Positions 43,186-55,640 of a stretch of DNA of 64,000 nt are shown here, in pieces. Positions within the stretch are counted from its first letter, which is position 1; each line of letters opens with the position of its first letter. Source of the DNA: Symsagittifera roscoffensis (lineage: Eukaryota; Xenacoelomorpha; Acoela; Convolutidae). The translations under genes were made by a program, and so were the position numbers. Under the pieces are notes generated by a model. It saw nothing but the letters and a program-made list of their open reading frames with translations. It ran no database searches and had not been told where the DNA came from. The stretch is taken from assembly GCF_963678635.1 (NCBI RefSeq), contig NC_087062.1:65844647-65908646 (forward strand). Reading direction: 5' to 3'.

Positions 43186-43770
43186 GTGACCCGGGTTGAC
43201 GTCCATAGACGAAAAATGCTTATCATACAGTTTCATATATGAAGTCTAAGGAAAAAATGCTTTTCATACAGTTATCATGTATGAAAATTACAAATAGTCG
43301 TTTCTTCTTAGAAAAAATAAAATTTTCAAAAGTCACCAAAAACGTGTCTGGATATCTTTAAATAGATTTAAATAAGTATATCTGTGATAGAGGGCATATT
43401 GACAATCAAAAACATAAATTTAATTTTGGTCAGAAAAACGCTTGTCATAAAATTTTCATAAATGAAAACTGTATGATATGCATTTTTTCATAAACAAAAA
43501 TAAAAATTTGAGTTAAAAAAAATTGCATGCAAAATTTGACATTTCTGTGTTATAACGTAGTCGAGGATGAGTTTCTCACCCAAAAAACCCAAAAATTTCA
43601 TGAAAAAAAACACAATAATAAAAACCAGAAATATACAACCGAAAAACAGCGGGATCGAAACAGCGGGACCGAGTAGGAATTTTTTTCTGCTTAAGTCATA
43701 AAAACCATCGATGCTGCTTAAACTCAGAACTTTAAACCTTCTATTGCTTATCATTTCTTTGATGATTCAG
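43186..43770. mobile_element. Foldback-family relative (unit 2)
   Basis: Counterpart of 21766-22400, with the 'gacccgggttgacgtcc' start and 'atgcttatcatac' arms. A stretch of about 90 bases is missing near 43510, and a short 'cagcggga' duplication is present at 43650-43670. Confidence 0.52.
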
Positions 43771-43828
43771 GACGTTTTCTGTTTTGCAACACTTATTTCT
43801 GATCTTTATATGAGACCGTTGCGAAGTA

Positions 43829-44978
43829 GTACCAATGTAGTACTGAAGTTTTACTGACCTATTAATGGAGCAGTACTGCCAGCAATCCGGGTAATTTATA
43901 CAATTTAGTGCAAGAACTATTTCACTTTTTTCGTTGCGGCTTTTTTGGTTGAAATTGAACTTTCTTAATAGAACGATCGGAAGACCATTTCGTTCACTAC
44001 ACCGGTTGTTGGCCCATTTTTTTTACCTCAAAGCCGCGCTATTTTCTACGTAAGAGAGGAAGTAGAACTTTTTATTCATGAGATGTTTTATTACTTGTCG
44101 CGACTGTCAATGCTGGCAATTGGTCGCTCTACTACGGTCAAAAACAAATTTTAAAATCGCGGAAAAAGACTTTTTGCATCCAAAATCAAAAAAAAAATTT
44201 GCCACAAGTGTCATATGAGTTTACAAAAACTATATTTTCAAACTGAATATAAAGTCAAAAACCGTGTTAGAACCAGTTTTGCTTGGAGTTTATCCAGAAG
44301 GAGAACAACTGCTTTCAAAGATTTATTTAAATTGTTCTGGTGCTGAAACTACATGTAGTTTCACGACTTACAAATAAGTGTCAATGTTAGAGATGGAATA
44401 TGATTGGTTAGCTAGTAATATTTCATAGTGGTAATTTATCAATAATAAAATTGGTTTATAAAAACTAGTTTGAATTTGGTTCCACTCATCCGGGGTTTAG
44501 AGAGTTTTTAGTTTTCAATTGTTTATTGTAGTGAAGGATAGGTGATGTAGTTTTCTTTTGAAGTTGTGACCAGTGACTTCTTGGAGAGGGGAGAGATGTA
44601 GTTGTTTGTGTAGATGGAAGAACACTGTGTTGTTCGTGTTTCAAGATGAGTGTCGTTGATCGTGGGTAGTCTTTGGTGATTGTGTCAAGACTTCTGATCG
44701 ATGCAATGATGTATCGATTTCGTTAAGTTTAGAGCGAGACTACGTGCAGGGTGAAGTTTGACTTTTCCGTATGAAGTGCCAAGTGACTAGGATTGGTATG
44801 TGTAATCAACATCGAGATGGCCATTGGTCTGGTTCAGTGGGTTTCCTTTGTTGCAATATTGAGTCCATACTTAAAATGCTTTGAGGGTAGTGACTTTGGC
44901 AGCAAACCAAATAGATTTGCCATTCCAGAGATGGAATGTAGTCGGGTTGTCATCTCCTTTGCTGCTCTTTCGTTGGGC
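43829..44978 (-). repeat. Copy C LTR/3' region, truncated
   Basis: Parallels 23043-24188 of unit 1 closely, including the stem-loop (44340-44367). It ends at 44978, where the next 1.5 kb of the unit 1 3' region is absent and replaced by a mosaic patch. Confidence 0.6.
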
Positions 44979-45113
44979 GAGATGCTACGGTCAAAAACAA
45001 ATTTTAAAAACCAGTGTGGAGTGGACGGAAGGGGGGTTGCGAAGAAGTGGACGGGCTGGTCTCGGAATTCTGGAACTCCTCTGGAGATTCAATCCTACAC
45101 ATACCAATCCTAG
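44979..45113. repeat. Mosaic patch built from three nearby sources
   Basis: 44987-45011 copies LTR DNA (as at 44133-44157). 45014-45091 copies ORF4 N-terminal DNA (as at 46139-46218). 45093-45113 is an inverted copy of DNA near 44789-44808 ('tacacataccaatcctag'). Beyond it the ORF4 C-terminal domain starts abruptly. Confidence 0.85.
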
Positions 45114-46412
45114 GTGAAGTTTAGGAAGAATGGTGAGGTATATTTAGAGTTAATAAAAGCGAATCTGTGTTGTGGGTTTCGTGATGCTGTATTAGTTAAA
45201 TAGTCGTGTTGAAAAAAATTATAACAAGTGTATGTATGGGTTTGTTTTTTGCGTAACATTAATTGATGATGTGAGCAGTGCCAGTGCAATTCACGTTGTT
45301 TGGTGCGAGGAAAATAAAAATATTGCAAAATGATTAGTTTTGTTAAATTAAGAATCATAAGCTTTGGTGTCTCGGAGTGCTGTAGATTTATTAATATTGT
45401 TTTTTTGATTCATGCTGTTATTGACAATAACAAAGTATGATTTTATGAAAAATTTTTTAGTATTTTCGTTTTTTTCTAAGATTGTATCTTCCACATAACG
45501 TGAAATAGCGTGATCATAGTGGTTAATTGAGAATTGGTTTGCTTTCTGTGCAACTAACCTATTCAATGTTTGCGTTAGTCCTATGGCTGTGAATTGTTTT
45601 CATACAGTGCTGTGGTTGAGTGGTGTGGTCGAGCTTGACATTTTACTTTGTCTTCTGGGTTATTGTGTAATGGAAGAGTTAATGAGTTAGTTAAGTGGTA
45701 GTATAATTTCTATGAGATTGTGGGAAATAGGCTATATTCGTCAACGTAATTTCGTTGGTCGTTGTCCGTGGTCTGAAAATGAGTATACTGTAGAAAGAAT
45801 GGCAAGCAAGTTTGTAAAAAAAAATTTTTAGAGTTTGTATGGAGTGGTTGAAGTTGGTGGCACAGTCGAGTTGGTGGAGCATTTGGGCATTGGGATTCTT
45901 TCAATTGTGGAGGCTGGGTTGGAGTATTCGGAAGATAAAAAAGATTGTGATAAGTGATGAATGGTAAATGTGTTACGGTTTTGAAGCTGTTGTTGTGAGG
46001 TGAGAAAATTATCAAGATAATTTTCTAGTTTTTCATTGACGGAGCTAGGGGGGTCGGTTTGATCACCTGCCATTGGAAATAGGATTGGGGTTGCGTCGGT
46101 GTAGGAAGAAGGAGTTGGGGAAGGTTCATCGGGAGTTGGGGTGTGGAGTGGACGGAAGGGGGGTTGCGATAAAGTGGACGGGCTGGTCTCGGAATTCTGG
46201 AACTCCTCTGGAGATTCAACATCGGAAATTTTAAATTGTGAGATGGTATGAAAAACTGTGTTTGTGGAGTCACCATCAGAATCCGTGCTAGGTGAATTTT
46301 TAGTGAATGATGGTAGAAGAGGAAGTGAGTTCAGAGATTGATATGTTAGGAGAGTGGCGTTGGAGGTTGGATGGGTAGGAAAGGTAACGGATGAGGAATC
46401 CAATCTGGCGGC
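45114..46412 (-). pseudogene. Copy C ORF4
   Basis: A 191-codon frame (46403-45828) gives the Pro/Ser/Thr-rich N-terminus directly behind and in frame with the env UGA (46413-46415): 'STDSDGDSTNTVFHTISQF', 'EKLENYLDNFLTSQQQLQ'. It has lost the 'QAHRVFKRK' basic patch through a short deletion. The middle block ('FSINHYDHAISRYVEDT', about 45510) and part of the C-terminal domain ('RKKQTHTYTCY', 'SKYTSPFFLNFT', 45300-45113) follow, and the domain is cut at the mosaic patch. Family unknown. Confidence 0.62.
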
Positions 46413-48690
46413 TCATCGTGGGCTAAAAAGATGGTTGTTCTGAGAACGGAAATTGATGGTGTGTGGCTGTTCTACGCTTTGTTGAACGTGTATTCTATAT
46501 TCGGCTGATGGGCAATTACATTAGTAACTGGGCTTTGTTTGTAGCTTTGACTTGTAGAGATGTGCTCTGTGACTGCTGTATTTCTATAGTTTCGCGGTAC
46601 TAAAGATTAAGGATGGTTATTATGTAAAATGTGTGATTGTGGTGCAGTAAGTGTTGTGTTTCTGTTGTCTTGTGGAGTATCGTATGCATTTGGTGTGGTA
46701 ATGTTTTATATCTTTAAAGTATCCACTGTAGTCTTGCGCATAGATATCTGAAAATCCTGCGGTTTCTGCAAGCTTCCTTAAATTTTGTTCTATGGATTGT
46801 CTTTGGATTGTGTAGATTTTTGTAAGCATTTCTTGAAATTGTTGTGTGCGAATAAGATGTTGTATATCGGATCTAGAGTATATACCTATTGATTTTAAAT
46901 CTATATTGGGGTTACAAGCAATAGCTCTAATACTTTCTAATGAAAAATTTCTGTAATGGTGGCATAAGTGTAGGGTATGGGGTGAGAAGATAGTATTTAT
47001 CTTCATCCGGATTGAGCTGTACAACCTTGTGGCTATTTTCAGATCCACATAAGACGGCTGTATTACAAAAACATGTTCGTCAGGAAAGTGTGTCGACGAA
47101 ATATACTTTTTTTTTGTAGACTATACGGATTCCTTTATAACATATTTTATCTTCAAAAACGTTTAATGGTGATACTTTTTTGTACATGTGTAAAACCGTA
47201 GTTTTTTTCTTTCATGCTCAATGAAAATTGATCTATTGCCTGATAATACATATCCTGGATAAGGCATTTTCAGTACTGCGAGTGCAAGTGATTGTAAAAC
47301 TTGTGTTCTTTCGAGTTCACACAAGTGATGAAGTGTTTCTAAGTCTGATAGTGACATTTCTAGGAAGATTCTGCTTATTATGTAATCCAACTTCATGTCT
47401 AAGTAGATATCATAGTAAATTGCGCCAAAATAAGTACTGTTCATTAGTGATATTTCTTGTAAACGTTTGCTGCGTTTGCCTTGAGGGCGAAGTTTCACAC
47501 AAGTTTTTCCTATGTTTTTCAAAAATTTTAATGCGATGTATGAGTTTTCGTCATTATTAGAAATATGATCGGTTGGATTTGGCTTAATTATTAACATTCC
47601 TGTTTTTATTTCAAAATTTTTTTCGTAATCGAACCAAATTTCTGAATATTGTGTTTTGTTAAGTGCAGGCGTTAAGAGTTGTAAATATGCAGGCGAGTTC
47701 TGTTTCGGGATAGATTTGAAAGCGTGTTAATTCATTTTCTGTTCCATCGATATTGTTATAAGTATTTCTGTTTTGTTTGATTTAAGTAGGCCTTACTTTA
47801 TCACAAGTAATTGATTCTATAAAGTATTTTCGATAAAACTTTATCATGCTTTCGTGAATTCTAGCAACTTGAATTGTGGTACATGTGTCTTCAGGGAGCC
47901 AAACAATAGTTGCTTGTGTTCTTGTTGTTGGATCGCAAAAACGTTTATGCATGTCTCAGGTCATCTTTTAAGTCTCGTGTAATTTGTATTTTTTCTAATT
48001 GGACTTTCCAATCAAAAAACATTGTTTCTTGATATCCTTTGTTTTTTGTGTCTGCTTCACAATTAGAAGGGTTGTTTATACCAATGTGCGGTATACAGTT
48101 TTTTTATCATGAAGGCCATTAGTTAATCGTCCATGTGCGCCGTCTAATTTTTTTTCGTCTAATTTTATATGACCTACTATCTTTCAAGTTCTGCTTGATG
48201 CGCAGAGTCTGGAAAAACATGAAAAATTACCAATTTTCGGTCTGTGCCTTTTTTTGTAGTTAACATTAATCATTGAGGCTGGTTTTTTACAATCTTCAAG
48301 ATTAAAATGTAAAATTTGTTTTATAATTGCTTTGATAAAAAGATTCGTGATCGAGTCTTTTTCTGTTACCATTTGATACTTGGGAACAATGTACTTTTTT
48401 TCTTTAAAAATGTTGCTGTGAAAATATATATTCTGTTAAGGTTCTAGCTCGGCTTTTGAATAAAGTGTGGCTAGTATATTGGTTATTTCTATTTATTGTG
48501 GTTCGGATTCGCATTGAGTTACTTGGTTTATAGCGTTTTTATGTAGTGTATTTCGTTCTTTTTCTACACAATCAGAGTGTGTAAATAATAATTTTTGTGG
48601 TCCTGTTCGAGGGGAAGAATTTTTATGGGATGTTGGTTCTAAAAGAACAAGGGCAGAGAGGGTTTGTAGGAAAAAGTGTATTGAAAGATG
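46413..48690 (-). pseudogene. Copy C env-like glycoprotein, decayed and lacking its anchor
   Basis: Parallels copy B. Hydrophobic leader 'FFLQTLSALVLLE' (about 48655), 'VTEKDSITNLFIKAIIKQ' (48372), 'LMNSTYFGAIYYDIYLDMKL' (about 47430), 'SLSDLETLHHLCELERTQV', 'SGNRSIFIEH', and 'IRAIACNPNIDLKSIGIYS' (about 46930). Ends with the tail and a UGA at 46413-46415. The hydrophobic anchor is deleted at the same place as in copy B, so the deletion predates the segmental duplication. Multiple frame changes. Confidence 0.72.
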
Positions 48691-49680
48691 AATGTGTAGG
48701 TTAGTCCCTAATATGGGTTATGGAAAGTTATGTATCCAAAATGTCTTTTTTGTATATCTATCGTACTTATAGATAAGTTCTGTTGTGATAAATGGAGGAG
48801 GTAGGGATTGAGCTGTTATATTTGGTGGAGCTAGGGGGAGAGGGTGATGTACTAAAGTATTTACTTTTTTTGTTTTTTCAAATTTGTGTGTTAAGTTGTC
48901 TTGTGTAAGGATCTGTATGTTTTGCTTCTATTAGTTAAAAGTTCTCTATATCTATCATCTTAACTTGTAGGGAAATTTAGTGGAATTGTTGTTGTTGGAT
49001 TTTGACTTATTGCTGAAGGGGTTGAAAGTAGTGATAAGGTTTCTGGTAATGACAAAAATGTATCGGATGAGATATCTATAGGGTCGTTTACCAAGTTTGG
49101 TTCACCTTGAGTGAAAACTTGTGTCATCCAATGTGGGAGACATTGTGTTGAAGTTGGGGGTTAAAGGGATTTTCACGAATTTGTTCGGATGTGGGGTTGA
49201 TCCTTAGTAATCCGATGGTATGTTCGGAATATTTTGTGAAATCTTTTGTAATGGTGGAGGGGTACTTTGAATTGTATCAATGTTAGGTCAAGAGGATTTG
49301 GGGATGGTGATGAGGGTAAATTAAAAGGAATTCTGGGAGTTGTAAAATTCCTATTACGTCTTGGCTGTACGATCTGTCTATCTTTAGTAGATGTTTGGTT
49401 TTGGTTTTGACTAGGGTGTCTTGTTCTATTAAGATCTTTTTGGAGAGAAGGATAGATATTGTATGTTGGTTCGTATTTTGGTTCGCTAAGAGGTGCGTGG
49501 CGAACTACGGGTAATAATGGTTCTGATAGTAATGCGTGTCTTTCTTCGATTATATATGGATTTCTTGAAATGAAATACCTGCTGATGATTGGAGCTGATT
49601 TGTTTGACTAGACGTTGGTGTTGTTGGAGATTCCTGGGATGTCGTAGTCGGTGGGGATTGTTGTGTTGGTTGTTGATTAG
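48660..49680 (-). pseudogene. Copy C ORF3, Pro/Ser/Thr-rich
   Basis: Counterpart of 30560-31570 with the same landmarks on the minus strand (the basic 'PRRNR' patch near 49355, the 'YKYDRYTKKT' part near 48770) and additional small indels. More interrupted than copy B. Confidence 0.52.
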
Positions 49681-50713
49681 CAATTTTGAAAAAAAAAATA
49701 ATTAATTTTTGCTTATGAAGAAAATCTATGTTGTTTATAATATTTTTCTATGATAATAATTAAATTACTGTTGCCAGCTCAGAAGTTATTATTGCTTCTT
49801 TTATACATTTGCATATTGTCGAAATTAGAGAGACTAGAAAAGTGACAAATGTCATCAAAAGAAGAAAGATGTCTTTCCTAATGAATAAATGTCTTAACCT
49901 TTAGATAGTTATTGAAATATCGTACCTGAGGAGGTGGTCAAAAATTTTTGGGAAGTTGATATAGGCTTTCTGGAGGGAGTGAAAAATTACAAGAAAAAAT
50001 GCAAAAAATTACGTGGAGAGGAAGAAATATTTCAAAGGTGTCTATGATAAAAAAATATACTAATTTGAAAAAAAAAGCATTTGAGAAATGATTCGTCCTG
50101 CCATTTGTTTTTTGTTTTCCGAGGCAAAAGGTGAGTATGGTCGGATTTTTTATTATTTTTTGACAAGTGGGTTGGATATAGGTAATTTTTGGTGAGAGGA
50201 GTACTGACGGTCTAGGAATGAGCTTTGTAGGTTAGTTTTCGTTTATTGGATGATCGGGTATATTCAGGAGTTATATGTACTTTAGGCTAAACGATCATGT
50301 CTTATTTCACTTCTATGATTATGGCTATTTTATGATTTTTCCTTGAGGGAAATTTTAAGTATAAGTTACGACAATTTTGCTGATGTTTTTACTAGTTAAT
50401 AGGGAAGGCTTAAAACATTCAAATTTTATTTTTTTGTTTCAGTTTTCAAATATAAGCGTGTTGCTTAATTTTGACCCGGAGGTCTTTCAGTTATAGTTTC
50501 ATATACGTTTGAAGTCAGTCAAATGTCGGCTAAAGAAAGGTTTTCAGAGAGGGGTGATGTTTAAATAAATTCTGATTGGCTAAAGTTGAACTAGTTCTTC
50601 AAGAAATTCAGTATGAATTATAGAAAAGAGAAGAAAAGTTATTACATTTTAAAAAATTTAAATTGATTATTTAATTAGCAAGAGGTTTTTTAAATTCATA
50701 TTTCTTTAAAATT
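49681..50713 (-). other. Copy C pol-env intergenic region
   Basis: Near-identical to 31571-32610. No gene or RNA signature seen. Confidence 0.5.
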
Positions 50714-52335
50714 TTAGATTTTGGAATGAAAGTTTTGTAATCTTCTCGTGGTTGACTTCTGAGTCGTGATGATTGTCGTAGTTGAGTTTTTTTTTGTTTC
50801 TGGTGATAAAATTTGTTCATCTAATTTTTGATTTTTCCTTTGTTTTTGAGGTATTTGTTTACTGCTAGTTTCTTGAGATTTTTGTTTGGTATTTATAAGT
50901 TTTTTATTTTTTGGTTCTAATAATTGTGTTGAACAATTTATTTTATGTGTTTTTTGGTGATTATCATCTGAGTTGTCGTTAGTCATTTAGTCCTGTGAAG
51001 AAGTATAACTGTGTTAGATCGCGATGAGCGTGTTCTTTTGGGTAATATGGTAAAAGATTATTACTGTGTTGAACTATTTCCTTTTTATTTGAATCAATAA
51101 TATTATATGTTACATCAGTGGGTTTGTCAATAATCTGAAATGGTTCTTTTCGGATTGGTTGTAACTTTTAGGATATTCCTTTTTGTGTTACAAAATTTGG
51201 TGTTTAGACATACGTTCCAATTTTCAGGTTTGACGCACGTGGGAATCGTGAATTAATTTGCGATTGATTATTCTGTTTTTGTAATAGTTTTTTGGCTATT
51301 TTTTGATAAATTTCCTTGTGTTTTTATCTCTTTTTAAAACCCATTCGGTTTGTGTACCGTAAGCTAATTTTAAGGTTTGTGGGGCGATGAAAACGATCTT
51401 CATCGTGCGTGTGTAACGGTAAATTATAACAAATTGAATCTTTGTGTTTTTTGAGGAATTTGCTTTGAACATTTTTGGTTTCCGTGTTTTTTTATTGAAA
51501 ACCACTTCATGAGGTGATAGTCCTATGGTTGGTGATATCTGTGATTAGAAGCTAAGGGGAATAATTTTACGTCGGTTGACCCTTCAGTGTATTTTGTATC
51601 ATATCCATTTATGATACATCTAAGGTTTGCTTGTAGTGAACGGTTCATTTCTTCGACTAAACCATTAGTCCATGGGGCATGAGACGTTCGTGGTTTTTGT
51701 TTAATTTTGTATAGATGACATAATGTGATAATTTCATTTTTTATGAATTCAGTGTCGTTATTGGTGGCAAGGATTTCTGGTAATCCAATTTTTGCTATCC
51801 AGTGTTCGTAAAGTGTTGTATATACATAAAATACATTACAATGAGGTACAGGGTTGAGTGCTACATAGTGTTTAAATGCATCAAATATAACAATTACAGT
51901 GAGTTTTCGTCTGAAGAGGATTATATCGGTCCTTTTGTATCAAATGAGATTCTGTGGTTGAAATATAAACTTTGTCGTTTAAAGTCTCGTTTATCTGCTA
52001 TTTGTTTCTGATGTGGGTAAGGTTTATTTAACTGGCAGGTTATGCAATCGTAAGATAATAATTAAATCCAAATCGGTGCGTTTGGAAAGTAAACATAAAG
52101 TGGATAAAGTTTGATTATGTTTTTCTGATCCTGCATGTCCTTTTGTATTTAAGGAATGTGAAATGTGAAATGTTAGGAGTATCATACTTAGTGGTAAACA
52201 TGGTACTTTGATGTCAGATGTTTGATATTCCAAAATATCGGTGTTCTCGTTTATGGATGTGTTTTTAAACTTTCTGAAGTATCTAAGAAGTGTTTTGCTT
52301 CCTAGAATTGTGATATCTGCTTTTACGTGTTTTGT
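50714..52335 (-). pseudogene. Copy C integrase, defective
   Basis: Same layout and defects as copy B: a broken HHCC region ('GHAGSEKHNQTL', about 52130), 'ATNNDTEF' (about 51755) with Asn for the second catalytic Asp, 'GLVEEMNRSLQANL', and the basic C-terminal frame 50986-50714, identical to that of copy B. On its N-terminal side the frame runs into an inserted gag block at about 52340 instead of RNase H. Confidence 0.78.
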
Positions 52336-52700
52336 TTTATATGTGTAGCTTCTATAGCTTCGTTGTGAATTTTGATATTGTGTATTATTCCCGTGTGGTG
52401 ACTGCGAAAAATTTCTTTGTCGATTTGAAAAATCAGAATTTCGGTTCTTGGATTTGTCACGTGTTCTATTGTGATAATTATTGTAAATTGATCTGTTGTT
52501 TGAATAGTTTCGTGATCTATTATCTGAGTATTGACTATTCCTATTGATTGAGTAGTTCCTGTTTCGGTTATACGAAGAATTTCTGGAACGGTTGTTTGAA
52601 TATTATCTATTTCGAGAGTTTGAATTTGAACGCTATTATTGTAATTGGAGTAATTATTTCTGTTTGAGTTTGATCTTGAATAAATCTTGAATGTTGTAAA
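52336..52700 (-). pseudogene. Gag-tail block inserted between RNase H and integrase (unit 2 only)
   Basis: Matches the gag tail at 37275-37630 and 55390-55620 ('cttcgttgtgaattttgata', 'aaaaatcagaatttcggttc'). At the orthologous place unit 1 has uninterrupted RNase H-integrase linker (34340-34600). The right junction ('gaaatgttgtaaattattta', about 52715) is identical to the one at 37645 in unit 1. Confidence 0.85.
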
Positions 52701-53250
52701 TTATGAAATGATATGAAATGTTGTAAATTATTTATTTGTGCATGATCAACGTCAGTTTTTACTGCGTATTTCCATTCTAATCGTGGTGATGTTTCGTCTT
52801 TTGCCAGAAAAAACTTAGTGTTTTGTGGCATTTCTACTGTTGTTTTTCTTGTTATTAGTTCAGGTGGTGTGTTCGACTGAGTGTGTCTGGCAAAGCAAAA
52901 TTTTTTTCTGCGGTCCAAACTATATGTGATTTTGGAATTTCATTACAATCAACTGAAATCTATAAATACTATGGTTTGGATTTGACTTTTGTGTAAGTAG
53001 AAAAACTAAAAATTTATGATCTGTAATTAAAATTGTTGGATGTTTTGATCAAGTGTTAAAAATTTATATTCTGTGAGAGTATATATCATAGCTGTGCATT
53101 CTCTCATAAATGTAGAGAGTCTAATTTCTGCTGGTGTAAATGATCTTGAGTTTGCTGAAATAAATTTCATTTTGTTTGTTCCATTGTGTGATTGTAATAA
53201 TGCTGCGCCGATTTCAGAATTGGAGGCGTCGCACATAGCATAAAGTGAGG
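52701..53250 (-). pseudogene. Copy C RNase H
   Basis: 'MCDASNSEIGAALLQSHNG' (53236), 'LSTFMRECTAMIYTLTEY' and a frameshifted 'TDHK' region (about 53020), then 'ELITRKTTVEMPQNTKFF' (about 52850) and 'VDHAQINNLQHF', after which the gag block follows. Confidence 0.8.
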
Positions 53251-53937
53251 AGTGTTTTTAATTCTCCAAAGTGTTTTTGGTTTTCTCTTGTCCATTCAAA
53301 ATTATTATATTGTCTAAGAATATTATAAAATGGTCTTAAATTTAATTGCAATTCATAGACGTATTCACTTTAGACGTATTCATAGACGTGTTCATAGACG
53401 TATTCTTGGAATGCAAAAGTGTAGCATTCCAAGAAATTCTTGGATTTTCTTTTTATTTGATGGAGATTGAAGTTTTATGAATGCGTTAATGCGAGTTTTT
53501 AATGAAAGGATTGTATTTCCTTTAACAATTTTTCCAAGGAATTTTACATGAGTTATGTTCATGGAAAAATTTGATTCGTCTGGGGCTGCTATCAGCGTCG
53601 TGATTGTTCATCTAGTGGCATTTGATTGTATACGCTGTTGATCTCAGCTGTTGTAAAGTATTTTCCGTCTATTGTTGTGAGAACTAATTGAATTGGTTCT
53701 ATGGGCCAATTACATTTAGATTCATCATTAAGTGTATTGAGGTATCTTGCGTCCAGAACGATTTTTAAAGATTCTCCTTTAGCGAGGATAATAACGGGAT
53801 TTATGAATGTGTTTCCTTTTGGTGATTCTTCCTTATTAACAGCAGAAATGGTTTCGTTTTGTTCTAAGCTATCTAGTAGTCTTTTGACTTTATCTTGTAA
53901 GTGAATTCGAACTTTACTCGCTCATTGTTTTTTGAAA
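53251..53937 (-). pseudogene. Copy C reverse transcriptase with catalytic core deleted
   Basis: Same as copy B: fingers at 53900-53700, motif A with Glu ('TTAEINSVYNQ', about 53650), then a direct jump from 'DEQSRR' to the thumb (about 53600), removing motifs B and C. Minisatellite and hairpin at 53355-53440. Confidence 0.82.
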
Positions 53938-54672
53938 ACTGCGTCAGGTTTTAGAGGTAGATGTAGTGGTGAATTTGTTTTTCCAACATGAAATTTAGAT
54001 GTAGCGTAAAAAATTGGGTATTTAATTAGAAGTTCTGCTAATTGTTCGAATTCTTGCTGTGTAATTTGAGAGAGTTGAAAATTGAAAATTGTAAGGAATT
54101 TTTGTTGTTCAGTTGTATATTTTGATATATGAAAAGTTGGTTTGAAATAAGGTGTTTTTGTAAGGTAGTCCGTTTTTCGTTTTGGATCAATTATTAGATC
54201 ATTAATTGTCTTCATTAAGAATTGATGATTGGCTTATATCTAATATTTTCAAGATCTTGTTTACTCTATATGCTGTTTCTACTGTTGGAGAAATTGTTGC
54301 ATTTGTTTCACAACGTCCTAAAAGTCCGAGAGGTAACGTTATTCTATATAGAGAATCGTTTTATACGTGCAAAGAAATCATATTGGAAGTTGTATTGTTT
54401 GAGTAATTGATTGATGAGATCGTTCCTCGAAAAAATTTATGAATTGGTTTGAATTCAAGGCCTGACATGTATAGTCGTTGTTTGTTTTGTTTCATGTTGT
54501 TTTGATGGAATTGACTTTTTGAGAAGTTATATACATATCCTGCTGGTGGTTTCAGGTGTTTCTGTTCTTGGTTATATATGGCGTAGAATTTGGAGAAAAA
54601 TGGCGGTTGTTTATTTAATCTTTGAAAGATTGGGAATGAATTTATTTCTTTTCTTGTATATTTATCCTTCAT
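53922..54672 (-). pseudogene. Copy C protease-RT spacer and RT N-terminus
   Basis: Counterpart of the 251-codon frame of copy B but split by indels near 54215 and 54365 ('MKDKYTRKEINSF', 'HKFFRGTISSINYSNN', 'TEQQKFLTIFNFQLSQ'). Confidence 0.75.
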
Positions 54673-55110
54673 ATGTAATTTGCTATTCAGAATAAAACTA
54701 GTGGGGATATATTTTAGAATAAATTGTATTCGAATGATATTGTGTTTTATATCTGTGATATGAAATGTTTGTTTGAAAGGTTTAGTTAAAAGTTTTTTTT
54801 TGTTCCATTAATCGAGTGGGAACAATGAGTAACTGATTTTTTTCCAAAATTGCTAAACTTGATCTTTCTGTTGTGGCTAATCTGCTTGAGATCTTTGAAG
54901 GTCATGATTTCGGATGTAAATTTTGTATTTCATTCCATGTGGAGAATGTTTATAATATTTGGTTCTGCTCCTGAGTCTATTAAGAAATCAATTTCGAGGT
55001 CTGGTGATAATAAATCTTTGCTTTTTGGACTTTATAAGAGAAGTGGGATTGTCCAAACTGATTCACTGGGTAGTTGTACTTTATTTGCTGTTCGTACTTG
55101 AACTTCTTTT
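54673..55110 (-). pseudogene. Copy C aspartic protease
   Basis: Sense strand 'SPDLEIDFLIDSGAEPN' at about 55010-54960 (DSGA retained), then a frame change. C-terminal strand 'KHNIIRIQ' near 54740. Confidence 0.72.
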
Positions 55111-55640
55111 AAATTCTTGTTCGGTTTAGTCTGTTATGTTTTGTGTATTATCTGAATTTTCAAATTTATTAAAACTTTTATCGTTTAATTCGATTCAATT
55201 GGTGTTCCGTATTCATTTTCGATCTGAAGCATGTGTATTTTCTATTTTGCTCTCATCATCTGCGGGTTCACATTTAATATGTTTTGATTGTAATTCTGAA
55301 TTTTTGTGTTATCAATATCGGGAGCGTCTGATTGAGTTTCTTCAGTTGATTGTACCTGGTTGATTTGTCTTTGATGTTTGAGTGTACTACTTCTATAGCT
55401 TCGTTGTGAATTTTGATATTGTGTATTGTTCCCATGTGGTGACTGCAAAAAATTTCTTTGTCGATTTGAAAAATCAGAATTTCGGTTCTTGGATTTGTCA
55501 CGTGATCTATTGTGATAATTATTATAAATTGATCTGTTGTTTGAATAGTTTCGTGATCTATTATCTGAGTATTGTCTATTCCTATTGATCGAGTAGTTCC
55601 TGTTTCGGTTATACGAAGAGTTTATGGAACGGCTGTTTGA
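55111..55640 (-). pseudogene. Copy C gag tail next to protease
   Basis: Asn/Arg/Ser-rich tail and acidic segment as at 37011-37635 ('NSQRSYRSSTLKHQRQINQ'). The junction to the embedded RT block at 55645 is shortened relative to unit 1. Confidence 0.66.
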
